Positions 48,401-59,155 of a stretch of 64,000 nucleotides of DNA are shown piece after piece. Position 1 is the first letter of the stretch. The number at the start of each line of letters is the position of its first letter. Under the pieces are notes generated by a model. It did not search any database. It saw only the letters and a program-made list of their open reading frames with translations, and was not told where the DNA came from. The DNA comes from Salvia splendens (taxonomy: Eukaryota; Streptophyta; Magnoliopsida; Lamiales; Lamiaceae), in contig NC_056033.1 in assembly GCF_004379255.2 (NCBI RefSeq), positions 42,868,719 through 42,932,718 on the forward strand. Reading direction: 5' to 3'. The position numbers were made by a program, and so were the translations under genes.

Positions 48401-48671
48401 TCCGTTCATCGACGGCGTCGCGGATGGAGGGGGATTTGGATTTGTGATTGATGAGAAACTTCTCTAGTGAGGAGACGAACGAATAGTCGGCGTTAGGGTT
48501 TGAAGCTGCGGGGAATGCGGTGGCGTGCAGAGTGGGGAAGGAAGAAGAGGAAGAGGAGGCGAACAAGTAGAAGATTAGAGAGATGAAGACGATGGATAGG
48601 CCGAAGAGGAAGAGAAGGGATCTCTGCGATTTTGCGGCGGCGGAAGAGGAGGAAAAGTGTTTTCCGGCCAT
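45432..48671 (-). CDS. GT47 exostosin-family glycosyltransferase (type II Golgi protein)
   Basis: Nine exons: 48192-48671, 47878-48051, 47257-47414, 47018-47159, 46779-46894, 46562-46700, 46154-46264, 45988-46056, 45432-45560, giving 505 residues. A short cytoplasmic tail precedes one membrane anchor (about 19-38, [19 protein letters not shown]) and a Ser-rich stem. The exostosin domain starts near [20 protein letters not shown] and includes [34 protein letters not shown] and the family signature [32 protein letters not shown]. It ends with a Cys-rich tail (ICSCECRR). GT47 enzymes add arabinose, xylose, galactose or glucuronate to wall polysaccharides; the sugar here cannot be deduced. The best Arabidopsis match I recall is At5g16890. 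Confidence 0.93.
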
Positions 48672-48846
48672 TTTTTCCGACTGCTATTTCAGTTAAACTA
48701 AACGGTTATTTCAAATGAAAATCTACATTTTGCATTACGCCTATTTGTCGTTCGAAATAAAGATTTGTTGGGGTGTAATTTATTTATTTTAATTGCTGTG
48801 ATAATTTCTTGATTAAAGTATTACTATTTGAAAAGGAAATATACTA

Positions 48847-49057
48847 CTCCCTCTACTAAGATAACACATTTATTAGTTAATATGTTAATTTAGAGATAAA
48901 AAAAGATGGGTGTAAATATTAGTAAAACATAGAAAGAAAGATGTAATATTGTAGTATATATTTTAATTGGAGTGAAAAAAAGTAGTTGAATGCATTAATT
49001 GGAGAGATAATATTTAAAAAAAAGAAAGAAATGTGTCATTTCATTTGATACTCCTAT
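48847..49057. mobile_element. Degenerate Stowaway-type MITE
   Basis: Left end ACTCCCTCTACTAAGATAACACATTT and the reverse complement of the right end, AGGAGTATCAAATGAAATGACACATTT, are imperfect inverted copies. The interior is AT-rich and non-coding. Confidence 0.5.
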
Positions 49058-49524
49058 CCTCTTAAGTGGGAACTAGGAAGTCGTAATTAAAAATATACAG
49101 CTTAGAAATAACAAACAAAATATAAAGTTTGTGATATTTTAGATCAAATAAAATAGTATAGAGTTTAATTTGTTTGAATTTAAATTCAAACAAATTTCAC
49201 TTTATTAACTGTAGATAATTATAAAACTATTGGTTTTGTATTAGTATCACCGGCGTTTATTTTCCACAATACTCATAAATTTTGACGTATGAAATGAAAC
49301 TAACGATTCAATCGTGCTCTATACATAAGGGCTTTTTAGTATCAATCGTGTTATTTTTATTTACTTTATTAGTTAAATAGAATAAGTAGATGAAAAGTTG
49401 TTCATTTTTACTATAATTAGTATAATATTCTTTTCTTTTATTACCAATTGAGGTTTCCTTCTTCTTTATTTCATTTTTAATTTATTCCCTCTATTTATTC
49501 TTTCTGTTTAGAATTTTCATTGTC

Positions 49525-49533
49525 TATATAAAG
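49525..49533 (+). promoter_or_regulatory. TATA box in front of the short secreted-peptide frame
   Basis: TATATAAAG stands 140 bp upstream of the ATG at 49673; a second TATAAAAT follows at about 49550. These support plus-strand transcription towards the TOL 3' end. Confidence 0.35.
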
Positions 49534-49672
49534 GACTTAGGGCTAGACTATAAAATGTTCATCAATAAAGCATCATTTTATTTGGTATCATCGGTCACAT
49601 TTCAATCAAAGTGTTTTTTTTTTATTATTTTTTTCCCTTCAATTATAACTTTCGGGCCGATAAAATACAAGA

Positions 49673-50128
49673 ATGAAGCACTTTAATAGATTTATTCTCA
49701 TATTGGTGCTCGTCATGTACCTTGCCATGCCACTCAATGCTCGGGCAGAGAAAACCAAAGATTTTCTCTCAGTTTCATCGCCCAATAACACTTTTCAAAA
49801 GTATCAACAAGCTCAATATATGAATCATGTTTTAAGTGATCCAAATTACAAGGAGATGAGATCTTCCTTGGGTGGCTGCTGTTTCTTCGCATCTTGTCCG
49901 CCGCCGGCCTCCGATGTGCTGCCGGACTTCTTGCCGAAGATCATCTCGTCGAGATCGTCCATCATCTCGTCATTGCTGCTTGACGGGGGCTTTCTGACAA
50001 GGGATTCTTCGCTGCCGGCTGCAGGTAAATGGTCGGGCTCAACAGAGATGGGGATCATGGCTGGCTCCGGCCCCTTTGGCGACCCTGAGGGCGTCTTCAT
50101 CTCTTCGTATTTGGACAGAACTTTTTGA
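49673..50128 (+). CDS. Possible secreted-peptide gene start, overlapping TOL antisense
   Basis: The first 58 codons (49673-49845) lie outside any other gene. They encode a convincing signal peptide (MKHFNRFILILVLVMYLAMP, likely cleavage after LNARA) and a short hydrophilic segment (EKTKDFLSVSSPNNTFQKYQ). From 49846 onward the frame is simply the reverse strand of the last TOL exon, so the remaining codons are probably fortuitous. It could be the 5' remnant of a small secreted-peptide gene cut off at the TOL boundary, or a gene with an unrecognised splice donor near 49840. Family unknown. Confidence 0.35.
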   Translation: MKHFNRFILILVLVMYLAMPLNARAEKTKDFLSVSSPNNTFQKYQQAQYMNHVLSDPNYKEMRSSLGGCCFFASCPPPASDVLPDFLPKIISSRSSIISSLLLDGGFLTRDSSLPAAGKWSGSTEMGIMAGSGPFGDPEGVFISSYLDRTF

Positions 50129-52471
50129 ATCTCATCGTTCACATTCAGCGCTTCAAAGAGCACTGCCTCGTTGTCGCCACCTGTTTCGATGATTTTCTGA
50201 ACAGTGTAACGGGACTCTCGGCACTGGTGTAAAAGGGTGGTGGCCAATTCATCCTGCAGAGAGTTCGGAAAGTTGAAAGTGAAGTAGGAATGTAAGCATT
50301 GATCAAGAACATTCATGAATAATGAACATAACCATTAAAGATCAATGATGAAAAATATTAGACACTAAATACAGCAAATCCATCTAATTAACAGGTCATG
50401 CATCTCTTTCAGCTTTGTTGTGATCGACTCCTTTTTCGTATATCATCAGGTAAATCATGTTGAAATTTCCAAATTATGGTGTGATGTACAGCTAAATAGA
50501 ATGAAGTTGGCCTTGGATAAAGCTAACCTTGGAACGAATCAACAAAACTGTAAGGGGCTTCTTGGTATGATGGAATGGAATGAGGGAATGGAATGAGGAT
50601 AGGAATGGAATGGGGCCATTCTTGTGCTCGGTGAATGTAAGGTTTACAAATGGAATGGAATTATTATTCCTTGATTGATTTCATTCCTATACTTGGGGTA
50701 ACTACAAATAATATAGAAATATAATGGAATGGAATGGAATGAAATATGAATAATTAGTATGTTGATTCTATAAAAAAAAATTATTCAAAAATATTTTTGT
50801 CAAATATTTTGGATCATATTAATTTGTACTATGTAAATGATTGTGTGCATATGTGGTGTATGTATGTGTGTGTGTGTGCATATGTGCATGTGTTACTGTG
50901 TGTGTGTGTGCGTGTATGTGTATGTTTCTGTGTGTGCGTGTGTGTGTGTTGCTGTGTGCATGTGTTTTTGTGTGTTGCAGTGTGTGTGTGTGTGTGTGTG
51001 TTTGTGCATGTTGCTGTGGGTGTGGGTATGGGGGTGGGGGTTGGGGGGTTGTGTGTGAAATGGAATGGAATCGTCATTCCTTAGCTAAGTGGAAGGAATG
51101 GCTATTCCCATGTGGAATGGAATGGTGATTCAAAAGGGAATGGTAATTCCTAAGGAATAAAAATACCAAGCGAAGGAATGGAATGGAGGTAGGAGTCCAT
51201 TCCATTCCCCCATTCCATTCCACCATACCAAGTAGCCCCCTAAGAAAATAAATTAAATAATGATCAGTGCTAAAAGTCTTTAAACAGCCAAGTGGTGCAG
51301 GCCCTAAAACATTATGGATGATCCAGTATGAATGTGACTGTCACCTAAATTCTGCATCAGTATCTGAAAATTTCGGGAGAATCTAAGGACATGATGATTA
51401 TCACCCCAAAAAAATTCTGATGTTAATTTGGTAGGATACAGAGGCAAAAAGATTCATTATACTAGTAATTGCAAGAAACAAAGGCAATTGTGCTCCTATA
51501 CACACCATCAAGAAGGAAGCACAGTCGAAATGAGAAATATGCTATGCAAATATAGAAGAGGTATACTACCTCAATAGCATCTTGCTGAGTGGAAGATGAT
51601 AAAACGGTGCTTAGAAGCTCGATACTGTTTCTTGCTACGTCCAATGCTTCCTTTATCTGTTCAGCAGAAAAGCTCTGGACAGGGATATGATAATGGAGTT
51701 GCTGTCCCAATGTGGCGCTAGGCGCCGTTGCTTCCACAGATCTTTCCGGAGTAAATATTGGAGCTAGACTCTCTTCATCACGAGCAGGGAACCGAACTCC
51801 TCTGGATTTTAGACTCTAAATGAGAGTGAGAACACAGAGAGAAACTTGGTTAACCATTTCTCAATACAAGGAATAATTAAATAGTGTTATTAGTTCTCAA
51901 CAAGCAGAAATGGAAAAAACAACATTGGATCTACGAGGAACAGAAGTGGTACCTTATACGTTTCTTCATAAACAGGCAAATAACGAAGTTCATTACTGGA
52001 CTCTCCCCACGATTCAATTAACATCAGAGCCTTATTCCGGTTGTTGACCACAGTCTGTGGATCATCAATCAGCTTCACCATCTCATCCAGGACCCTCTCG
52101 GCTGCAATCTCTGAGAACGCCTTCTCACAATTCTTTGCAACAGTTTCCAGCAACACGAGGGCCAAATACTGAATCCTAGGGCTCTTCAGCACGATCCGTT
52201 TCTTTATCCCCCTGATCAATTCAACACTGCTGACCCTCTCATGATTGATCATGTCACAAAGTTCGAGATTCGTAGCCCAATCAGGCTCGTCAAGAGTTTC
52301 AGCAGTTGCTTCCTCGACAAGCTGATCAGTCTGGTTCGGACCTTGGAAGAACTCCTTCATCTTGAAACTAACAGAGCTCACTCCCGCAGTGATCTTCTGC
52401 CCCACCTCAGATCCCCCAATCATTAATCGCTCACCAAAAGCGCTGACTTTCTCCATCAAGTTGTCACTCAT
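49846..52471 (-). CDS. TOL1: TOM1-like (TOL) VHS-GAT ubiquitin-cargo sorting protein
   Basis: Three coding exons: 51953-52471, 51570-51815, 49846-50253, giving 390 residues. The VHS domain covers about 45-180 (DWATNLELCDMINHE, RIQYLALVLLETVAKNCEKAF, VNNRNKALMLIESWGE). The GAT domain follows at about 215-315 (FSAEQIKEALDVARNSIELL, RYTVQKIIETGGDNEAVLFE). The C-terminus has EPAMIPISVEPD, EESLVRK and DDLDEMIFGKK. TOL proteins bind ubiquitinated plasma-membrane cargo and pass it to ESCRT for vacuolar degradation. Length and the short C-terminus match the TOL1/TOL2 group. A 5' UTR intron is likely, with an acceptor just above 52496. Intron 2 contains a 687 bp MITE. Confidence 0.93.
50554..51240. 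mobile_element. Tourist-like MITE in TOL intron 2, carrying a GT microsatellite
   Basis: Left terminus GGGGCTTCTTGGTATGATGG and right terminus CCATACCAAGTAGCCCCC are inverted repeats. TAA flanks both sides (50551-50553 and 51241-51243), the 3 bp duplication expected for PIF/Harbinger. Inside are many GGAATGGAAT repeats and a TG/GT-rich run from about 50830 to 51055. The long Cys/Val-rich and Thr/His-rich frames there are microsatellite artefacts. Confidence 0.85.
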
Positions 52472-52589
52472 ATTTCACAGAATGATGTAGAGAGACCTGA
52501 AATAGTTTTGATATTCTTAAAACCTTGCAATTTGGATCTAGAATGAAGCCTAATTTGCCAGTATCCTTTCAATGAAGTGCTTCCAAATA

Positions 52590-53187
52590 TCATTTAAACC
52601 AAACAAATAATGTGATCGAATAATTCAGTTCAAATTCAAAATTCATAACAAAATAACACACGCACCTGAAATTCTTCATGACAGAACAAATTGTACATAA
52701 ATTAACAGCCAAAAAAAGCACGATCAACCAATTAAATTCAAATTTCGACAGATCATGAACCAAAGCATAAGCTGTAGATCAAAACGCTACCATTTATCAT
52801 TTAAACCAAACAAATAATGTGATCGAATAATTCAGTTCAAATTCAAAATTCATAACAAAATAACACACGCACCTGAAATTCTACATGACAGAAAAAATTC
52901 TACATAAATTAACAGCCAAAAAAGCACGATCAACCGATTAAATTCAAATTTCGACAGACCATGAACCAAAGCATAAGCTGTAGATCAAAACGCTACCATT
53001 ATCATTTAAACCAAACAAATAACGTGATCGAATAATTCAGTTCAAATCCAAAATTCAAAACAAAATAACACACGCACCTGAAATTCTTCACAACAAAATT
53101 CCACATAAATTAACAGCCAAAAAGCACAATCAACCAATTAAATTCAAATCACGACAGATCATGAAACAAATTATAAGCTGTAGATCG
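52590..53187 (-). repeat. Three tandem copies of a ~206 bp unit in the TOL 5' leader
   Basis: TCATTTAAACCAAACAAATA starts at 52590, 52797 and 53002, so the periods are 207 and 205 bp. Copies are about 95 percent alike by eye. On the minus strand each copy has the donor-like GAATTTCAG/GTGCGTG (GT near 52665, 52872 and 53077). The likely acceptor is TTTCAG/GTCTCTC, just above 52496. This gives three equivalent candidate leader exons. Confidence 0.88.
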
Positions 53188-54162
53188 AGAAAAAATGGAT
53201 TACGAATGTTACCGTAGAACTGAAAGCGGAAAATCTTGGAGAAGAAGACTTCGTAAAGTGAGGTTTATAATGCGTGTAATGTGTGACGAGTGAAGACTCT
53301 TTCGGTTTTACTAGTCTTTTTTTTTGCGCGGTATTTTCTAAGTAATGGCTTTAGTCAAACTCCTATATATAGGATTAATTAATTAGTAAAAATAAATAAA
53401 TAAAGTTTTAGGTAGTCAAGTTCTAATTAATAAAAATATTATGTTGCACGTGCAAGCCTTATTATTATTTTCAATCATCAAATTACATTATAATTATAGA
53501 TGTTGATTCTTGGATAATATTGTTAAAGTTGAAAATTCATTTTATTATATAGATCATTACAGAAGTAAATGGGGCACTGATTTTTTTAATATGACTCGTT
53601 GCTATGTTTCCACAATAACAAGTAGTACTCCCTATTTTTATTTTCAACTCAATCAGTATTGGAAATGAGTTTAAGTAAAGTCTGACAAAGCGGTTAAAAT
53701 ATTAATACCAAGATATTTTAAATTGGGCCTCTTTTGAACGAAATGGATTGCCTTTAATGGGCTTTTTATGGAATGATTCAATTTGGGCCCATTATACTTA
53801 TTAATAGGCACATTGTGGGTTTGAATTAAAAAGAACTATATATTTTAGTTTATTAGTTTTGGTAATATAAGTTTTACTAAAAAAAATAATACAATATGAA
53901 AGATAAAAGTATTAGTTAAAATAATACTTACCAGATATGGGGAAGTTAGTTTTCTTTAACGAATCAAATAAAAATGTAAAACTGTTGAATTGTGAACGGA
54001 TGGAATATTATTATATAAATAGTAGTATATATTAATATTGTTAATTTTGTAGGTTAAGTTGTCGAAGAAACAATAAAGTTTTGTCAAATTATAATTCGAT
54101 CTACAATTTTGGAAAGTAGCTAGATAAATCATGAATTTTAAATAGCTCTCAATAATCACCAG

Positions 54163-54838
54163 TAGGCCTGCAAATTTAATCCGCGGGTTTCGGGTATACT
54201 CCACCCGACCCAATATACGACGGGTTTTGGGTACCCGAAACCCGTAATTATTGGTTCGGGTACGGGTTTGGTTAGTTAATGTTAGAAATTTTAGGATTTA
54301 GGGTACTCGACTAATACCCAATTAAACCTGATTAATTATGTATTTGTGATATATATTTTTATTTAGTATAGGGCCATAAGCTCGTAGGGTAAATATGGGG
54401 TAAATTTATTTAATCTTTTTTATGTTTCAATTTATGCCAAAAAATTCTTTATTTTGAAATTAAGTAGTGTCTATTTGACTATTTGTCTAATGTCTATTTT
54501 ATACTATATATTAGAAATTTAGAGAAAGCTAAAACATTAGAAATTTAGAATTGAAATTCAGACTTTTAATAATAGTCAATAAATAGTACTCTAGTATTGT
54601 GTTATTTTTAATAATTTTTATTCTCATCTCAATATAATTTATATAGAATAAATTTGAAATATAATAAGTTCGGGTTTATGGGTACCCAATTAGTTGGGTT
54701 TGGGTACCCGCATCGGGTATTAGGGTACCTGAATTCACATACGGATCAGGTATTGGGTAAGATATTTTTGAGATTTCGGGTTCGGGTACCCGAATTTTCG
54801 GGCTTGGATACTTACGGGTACCTTAATTTACAGGCCTA
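54163..54838. mobile_element. Non-autonomous hAT transposon, 676 bp
   Basis: Termini TAGGCCTGCAAATTTAA and its inverted partner ending TTTACAGGCCTA are flanked by a perfect 8 bp duplication ATCACCAG (54155-54162 and 54839-54846), diagnostic of hAT. Both subterminal regions are crowded with GGGTACCCG words (for example 54229, 54702 and 54784). The AT-rich middle has no transposase. It sits about 450 bp upstream of the PTH2 start. Confidence 0.92.
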
Positions 54839-55289
54839 ATCACCAGGTTAAAAAACATAGTCATTTACGTGTATTATATTGAAGATATTTTTTAATTAAA
54901 CGACACCATTTAATTAATTTATGAGTAAATGAAATCATTTAACTTAGACGTTTAGGATGATTTTTCAACTTCCATACCAGAACCAATTTCCCCTAAAATT
55001 TTTGCTGAGTAAATGATTGAGAATGAATTCAAATTTCAATATTTTAGATTGTATTCTATAATTGCGAATAAACTAATATTTGAATTTTTTAGATAATTTG
55101 CCCATGTTCTTGCTACACAAAATTTGGAAAAAAATAAAATCAAGTAAAGGCCAAACAGAGCCCTATTCCCAGCCTGAAATCTGTGAACTTCCAATTCCAT
55201 TACTTCTCCGAGTCTTCATAGGCCAAAACCTCCCTCTTCAATCCGACACGCCGCGTATCTTCCTCCTCTCGACCTCAGGGAACTCTTCG

Positions 55290-57635
55290 ATGCAGCTTCT
55301 CACAGGTATCGCTCTCTCCATCTCTCTTTTCCAGTCGATTGTGAATAGTCCAATTTTGTTTTTAATTTCCTTTTCACTGGATGAATTTCTTACTGTGCAA
55401 TGCGACAGAGTCTGTTTATTGTAGAATTTTGTCTGACGAATTGGTGAATTGAATGCAGTGCAGAGTGCTGCTTTGGGGTTTGATATGATAGAGATGACTT
55501 GGCTCAGCGCATTTTTTATTGGGGCGGGTTGCTTCGCTCTAGGATGCCTAATTGGATTGAGGCGTTCTTCCCGCGCCGCTCGGCGCTCATCGAAAGGTGC
55601 TGAGGTTAACGAGGAGGGGAGGAAGAAGGTTAATCGAGGCAAACCGCTGCTGGAGGTTGAAAAACTAGCTGAAATTATCGACGATTTCAAGATGGTATTG
55701 TTTGTAGTTTGTGTGTGTGTGTGTTATGGTGTTGTGTGGTATGAATGATGATGATTGAGTGTAGGTTTTGGTTGTGAGGAATGACTTGAAAATGGGGAAG
55801 GGGAAGATTGCTGCCCAATGCAGGTGAGTGTTTCCCTGATGATTGCTGAAAACATAATGCTTTTTGTTTTCTTTTCTCTGCTGTTTATTGTGCGGGTGGT
55901 TTTGGTGAATGAGTTGCTGTTTGTGGTAATTGATTGAATTAATTGTTAGTTATCTGGTCTTTGTATGATGATGTTCTAATTTTACTGAATCTTATTTTAT
56001 CAAATAGAGGTTTTACCTATATAAAACAATTGCTTAAGTTAGATGGGTAAAAGAGAATAAAATAACCTGTATGTGTCGTTGTTGGTAAACTAATCGAACA
56101 TTATTAAGTAATGAATTTCTTGAAAAGGAACTAATGGCTTTGTCATCCTACAAGTATCATCTGGTTTATTTTCCATGTAGAAATCTGGTAACTTGAATTG
56201 GGTTAACCAGAGAACCATATAATGATCGCTTGAAGCATTCACGCTGCATCATCATTGTAGTGTATGGGAAACATATTAGAAATTAATATCGTGAAATTCT
56301 GTTGGTATATCTAGATATCATTTAAGTCCCGATGATATGTCCTGGTGAAATCTTATTGTTCTTTTATTCTGAACTGTCTATGTCTGAATGAAATTTGACG
56401 TGCAATTACCATTACATTTGATATACGTACATAGAATATTTCTGTGGCCCAAAGTAGAGTAACTTTCCTCTGGTTGTAGCCATGCGACTTTGGGGCTGTA
56501 CAAGAAAATCCTGAACCGGGCACCAAAATCTTTAGGCAGGTACATTTTGACATATTATGAATGATTCTTATGGTTATTATATATACATTTATTTCCTGCC
56601 TTAATTTTACCTTGATACAGATGGGAGATGTGTGGGCAGGTTAAGGTGGTGGTGAAAATTGAAAGCGAGGATGATATGCTTGTTCTACAGGTCAAACTAT
56701 TGCTTTGCCATGTTAATGGACTGCATTTGTTTTAGCTTCTATTGCATCACCAAGAATAGAAATATTAACGCTGCATTACTTTGTTAGCAGCAATAAGGAT
56801 GTAGGCAATTGTTATATTATCATTATCAATTCGACATCATTATTATCGTTGTGGAGCATGTTGTAGTACCCTATATTAAGTATCAACTTAAATATACTTT
56901 GTATAGATGACTATTTACTTGTTCCGGAAAAAAATAAGAATGTCAAATAAAAACTATCGCATCTACATTTCAGGAATCAATATGTCCCATAAAAGATAAG
57001 TTTAGTGAAGTTAAAGAAGCCACCTCTAAGTGTAACATAGGATGATTGGATATTTCTTCCCATCTGCTCGTCCATTTTCTCGTAGGAATAAGGGACAGTG
57101 TAGTTAATCTTTGAATCACATGCTGGACTAGAAAGAGATATGATTTGAGATGGATAAAATGATTTCAATTACTTTAATCGTTTCCCTAAATACTCAATCT
57201 CTGTTAAATCGACATACTGGATATATTCTCAATTACATCTCACAAAGAAGTTGAAGTTCTATTACCATAAGCAGCTATATGTAATGTCTAACCCCATTGT
57301 GTTACTCATGCAGGAAAGGGCAAAATCGCTAAATTTACCGACACATGTTACAATTGATGCAGGAAGAACACAAATTGCTCCAAGTGAGTGACAAACTACT
57401 CTGTTTTCTGATATAGTACTTGTGCTGGGAATGTTGAAGTTGAATTAATGCTTATATTAATTTTTATGTTTAATTTCTTTTGAGATGAATAGAGAATATG
57501 TTCTATGTTCATCCCTTATTCGTTATAAGAATTATCACCCTGGATTAACTTTGTTGGCTCACGACATTTCAACTATTTCCTGTTTTTCAGATTCAAGAAC
57601 TGTGATGGCAGTCCTAGGTTAGCTCTCTCTCTCTC

Positions 57636-57668
<33 letters not shown>

Positions 57669-57775
57669 TAGAAGTCAGTGTAATGAAGTTGGCATATTAC
57701 ATTAGTGCTATTTCATTTTTTGCAGGACCAGCAGAGCTAGTTGATGATGTGACTGGTGGATTGAAACTTTTATAG
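55290..57775 (+). CDS. PTH2: Peptidyl-tRNA hydrolase 2 (PTH2), membrane-anchored
   Basis: Eight exons: 55290-55305, 55459-55694, 55765-55823, 56480-56539, 56621-56690, 57314-57383, 57591-57617, 57726-57775, giving 195 residues. A hydrophobic N-terminal segment (WLSAFFIGAGCFALGCLIGL, about 18-37) and basic linker precede the PTH2 fold. Landmarks are KMVLVVRNDLKMGKGKIAAQ, CSHATLGLYKK, GQVKVVVKIES and the C-terminal TVMAVLGPAELVDDVTGGLK. PTH2 enzymes cleave peptidyl-tRNA released from stalled ribosomes. The anchor resembles that of the animal mitochondrial PTRH2, but location in plants is an inference. The first coding exon is only 16 nt, and an alternative start at the in-frame ATG in exon 2 (MIEMTW) would also keep the whole enzyme. 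Confidence 0.92.
57630..57666. repeat. CT/CA microsatellite in a PTH2 intron
   Basis: A CT run followed by about a dozen CA units lies between PTH2 exons 7 and 8, some 60 bp before the acceptor of the last exon. Confidence 0.9.
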
Positions 57776-58362
57776 TTGCATAATCAGAAAGCTTGTGGTT
57801 CCTAAAGTCGGCTTGAAATGGGAAAATGTGAAAAAAGTGACTTTCGTGACGACAATGACGAAAAATTCGATCTGCAGATGCGATTTTGCCAGGATTATAT
57901 TATCGTTTCTTCAAAATTTTCAGCAATCGAACTGTAGAATGAGATCTCCCATGTTGCTACCAAACAGTTTGTAGTTTTCTGAATGATCTTATAATCAGCA
58001 CCCTTTGCATCACTTTGATCATACATCTACTTATGTGTTTTGTTCATTGATTTTATATTTTCATTTATATTTATTGTGTGTCATGTAAATTTGATTTTAC
58101 ATTGAATCCAGTAAGACCAATGAATTAGTCATCCTAATCCTAAATATCCAGCCTACCCACCTTGCTTAATTTAAGTGGTTTTAAGCATATACACCATTTT
58201 TTCAAGAAGACAAAACACACTATGAGATCCTTGCACTTTTATTTATGTTTTAGTTGCTTTAGTAAGTTTAAAGTTTTAGGAAACACTACTGGGAAGTGGT
58301 ATGTTAACTTGGTAAAACCGCAAATAAAAAAAAAAAAAACCTCAAAAAAAAAAAAAAAAAAA
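57776..58362. other. PTH2 trailer and spacer
   Basis: Contains the PTH2 3' UTR and AT-rich spacer, ending in two A-runs at 58327-58362 directly downstream (on the minus strand) of tRNA-Tyr. No coding sequence is recognised. Confidence 0.6.
58327..58362 (-). terminator. Pol III T-run terminator of tRNA-Tyr
   Basis: On the minus strand the tRNA is followed at once by about 20 T, then GAGG, then about 13 T. Four or more T suffice for Pol III, so this is unusually long, and it resembles the A-tails left by retroposition. Confidence 0.8.
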
Positions 58363-58449
58363 TCCGACCTGCCGGATTCGAACCAGCGACCTAAGGATTA
58401 TCTGCGAACCAACTACAGTCCTCCGCTCTACCAACTGAGCTAAGGTCGG
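58363..58449 (-). tRNA. tRNA-Tyr(GUA): tRNA-Tyr (anticodon GUA) with 14 nt intron
   Basis: The minus-strand sequence folds as a full tRNA: acceptor arms CCGACCT/AGGTCGG, D-arm TAGCTCAGTTGGTAGAGC (the A-box region), anticodon arm GAGGACTGTAG...ATCCTTAG, T-arm GGTTCGAATCC (B-box) and discriminator A. The 5' exon is 58413-58449, the intron 58399-58412 sits one base after the GTA anticodon, and the 3' exon is 58363-58398 (73 nt mature). Plant tRNA-Tyr genes normally carry such an intron. Long T-runs directly downstream act as the Pol III terminator. Confidence 0.97.
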
Positions 58450-58758
58450 ATGATGTTATCCAATAGCCTTTATTAATCATAACTTACATAAATATTTAAA
58501 AATTAACAGAGATACACATAATTCCCAAATGAAGCTTTTGATTTTCTGTATCTTCTAGTAAATTAGAATGTGGAAAGGAAAACACAAGAGCTAAAACCAT
58601 CTCCATTTGTTTTAACAAAAATATATAAATTGATTTACTTGGGCTTATTTTTTTATAAAGTTGATTATGGAGTACGTTACAATAGGACTACCAATCTTAG
58701 GATTACAATTAGCCTTTTGCCTGATTTTTCAATTTTGAGTAGAAACTTGAAACAAATA

Positions 58759-58932
58759 CTTCCTCTGTCCTACGTAAAGTGACTTGTTTTCCTCTTCGAG
58801 ACGTCCCACTTAGACTGACATATTTCCAAAACACATCTCTACTTTATTCTCTCTCGCATTAATTCACAAAATAACACAGGCATGATCCCGTGCTGAAAAG
58901 GAAACGCTTCACTTTACGAGGGACATAGGGAG
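58759..58932. mobile_element. Stowaway MITE, 174 bp
   Basis: Left end CTTCCTCTGTCCTACGTAAAG and reverse complement of the right end CTCCCTATGTCCCTCGTAAAG are long imperfect inverted repeats flanked by TA on both sides (58757-58758 and 58933-58934). It matches the plant Stowaway terminus and has no coding capacity. It lies downstream of the BPA1-like gene. Confidence 0.85.
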
Positions 58933-59155
58933 TATATATAAAGCTGTAATGCTATCGAATCATGTAGTCTACTACTGGTAAAATCAAAGATGGTAAATGC
59001 ATGCCAACGATTCAATTACCAAGAAGTAACTTCACATCTTATTCAAAAGGCAGTCACCAAATATTCAAACGGAGAGCTAGTTTCTAGATAAACGATTCAA
59101 GTCTCAGAAAGCATGTAGCATGATATATACACAAATTATTCTCACCTCATATAGT

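Larger units (their letters stand above)
48672..49672. other. AT-rich spacer upstream of GT47
   Basis: Besides the GT47 promoter it contains a degenerate Stowaway element (48847-49057) and a TATATAAAG at 49525-49533 in front of a short secreted-peptide frame. Confidence 0.55.
52472..55289. other. Spacer between divergent TOL and PTH2 genes
   Basis: It contains the TOL leader and promoter with a triplicated repeat (52590-53187), AT-rich sequence, and a hAT element (54163-54838). No coding gene is recognised. Confidence 0.6.

Noticed and set aside
49846..50128. C-terminal part of the 151-residue plus-strand frame as a real protein domain
   Set aside because: It is the complement of the conserved TOL last exon; only the upstream signal-peptide part may be genuine.
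50797..51128. Long Cys/Val-rich plus-strand and Thr/His-rich minus-strand open frames
   Set aside because: They come from the TG/CA microsatellite inside the MITE, are open in several frames at once, and show no domain.
58162..58443. 93-residue plus-strand frame over the tRNA region
   Set aside because: Its C-terminal half is the antisense of tRNA-Tyr and its middle is poly-A read as Lys.
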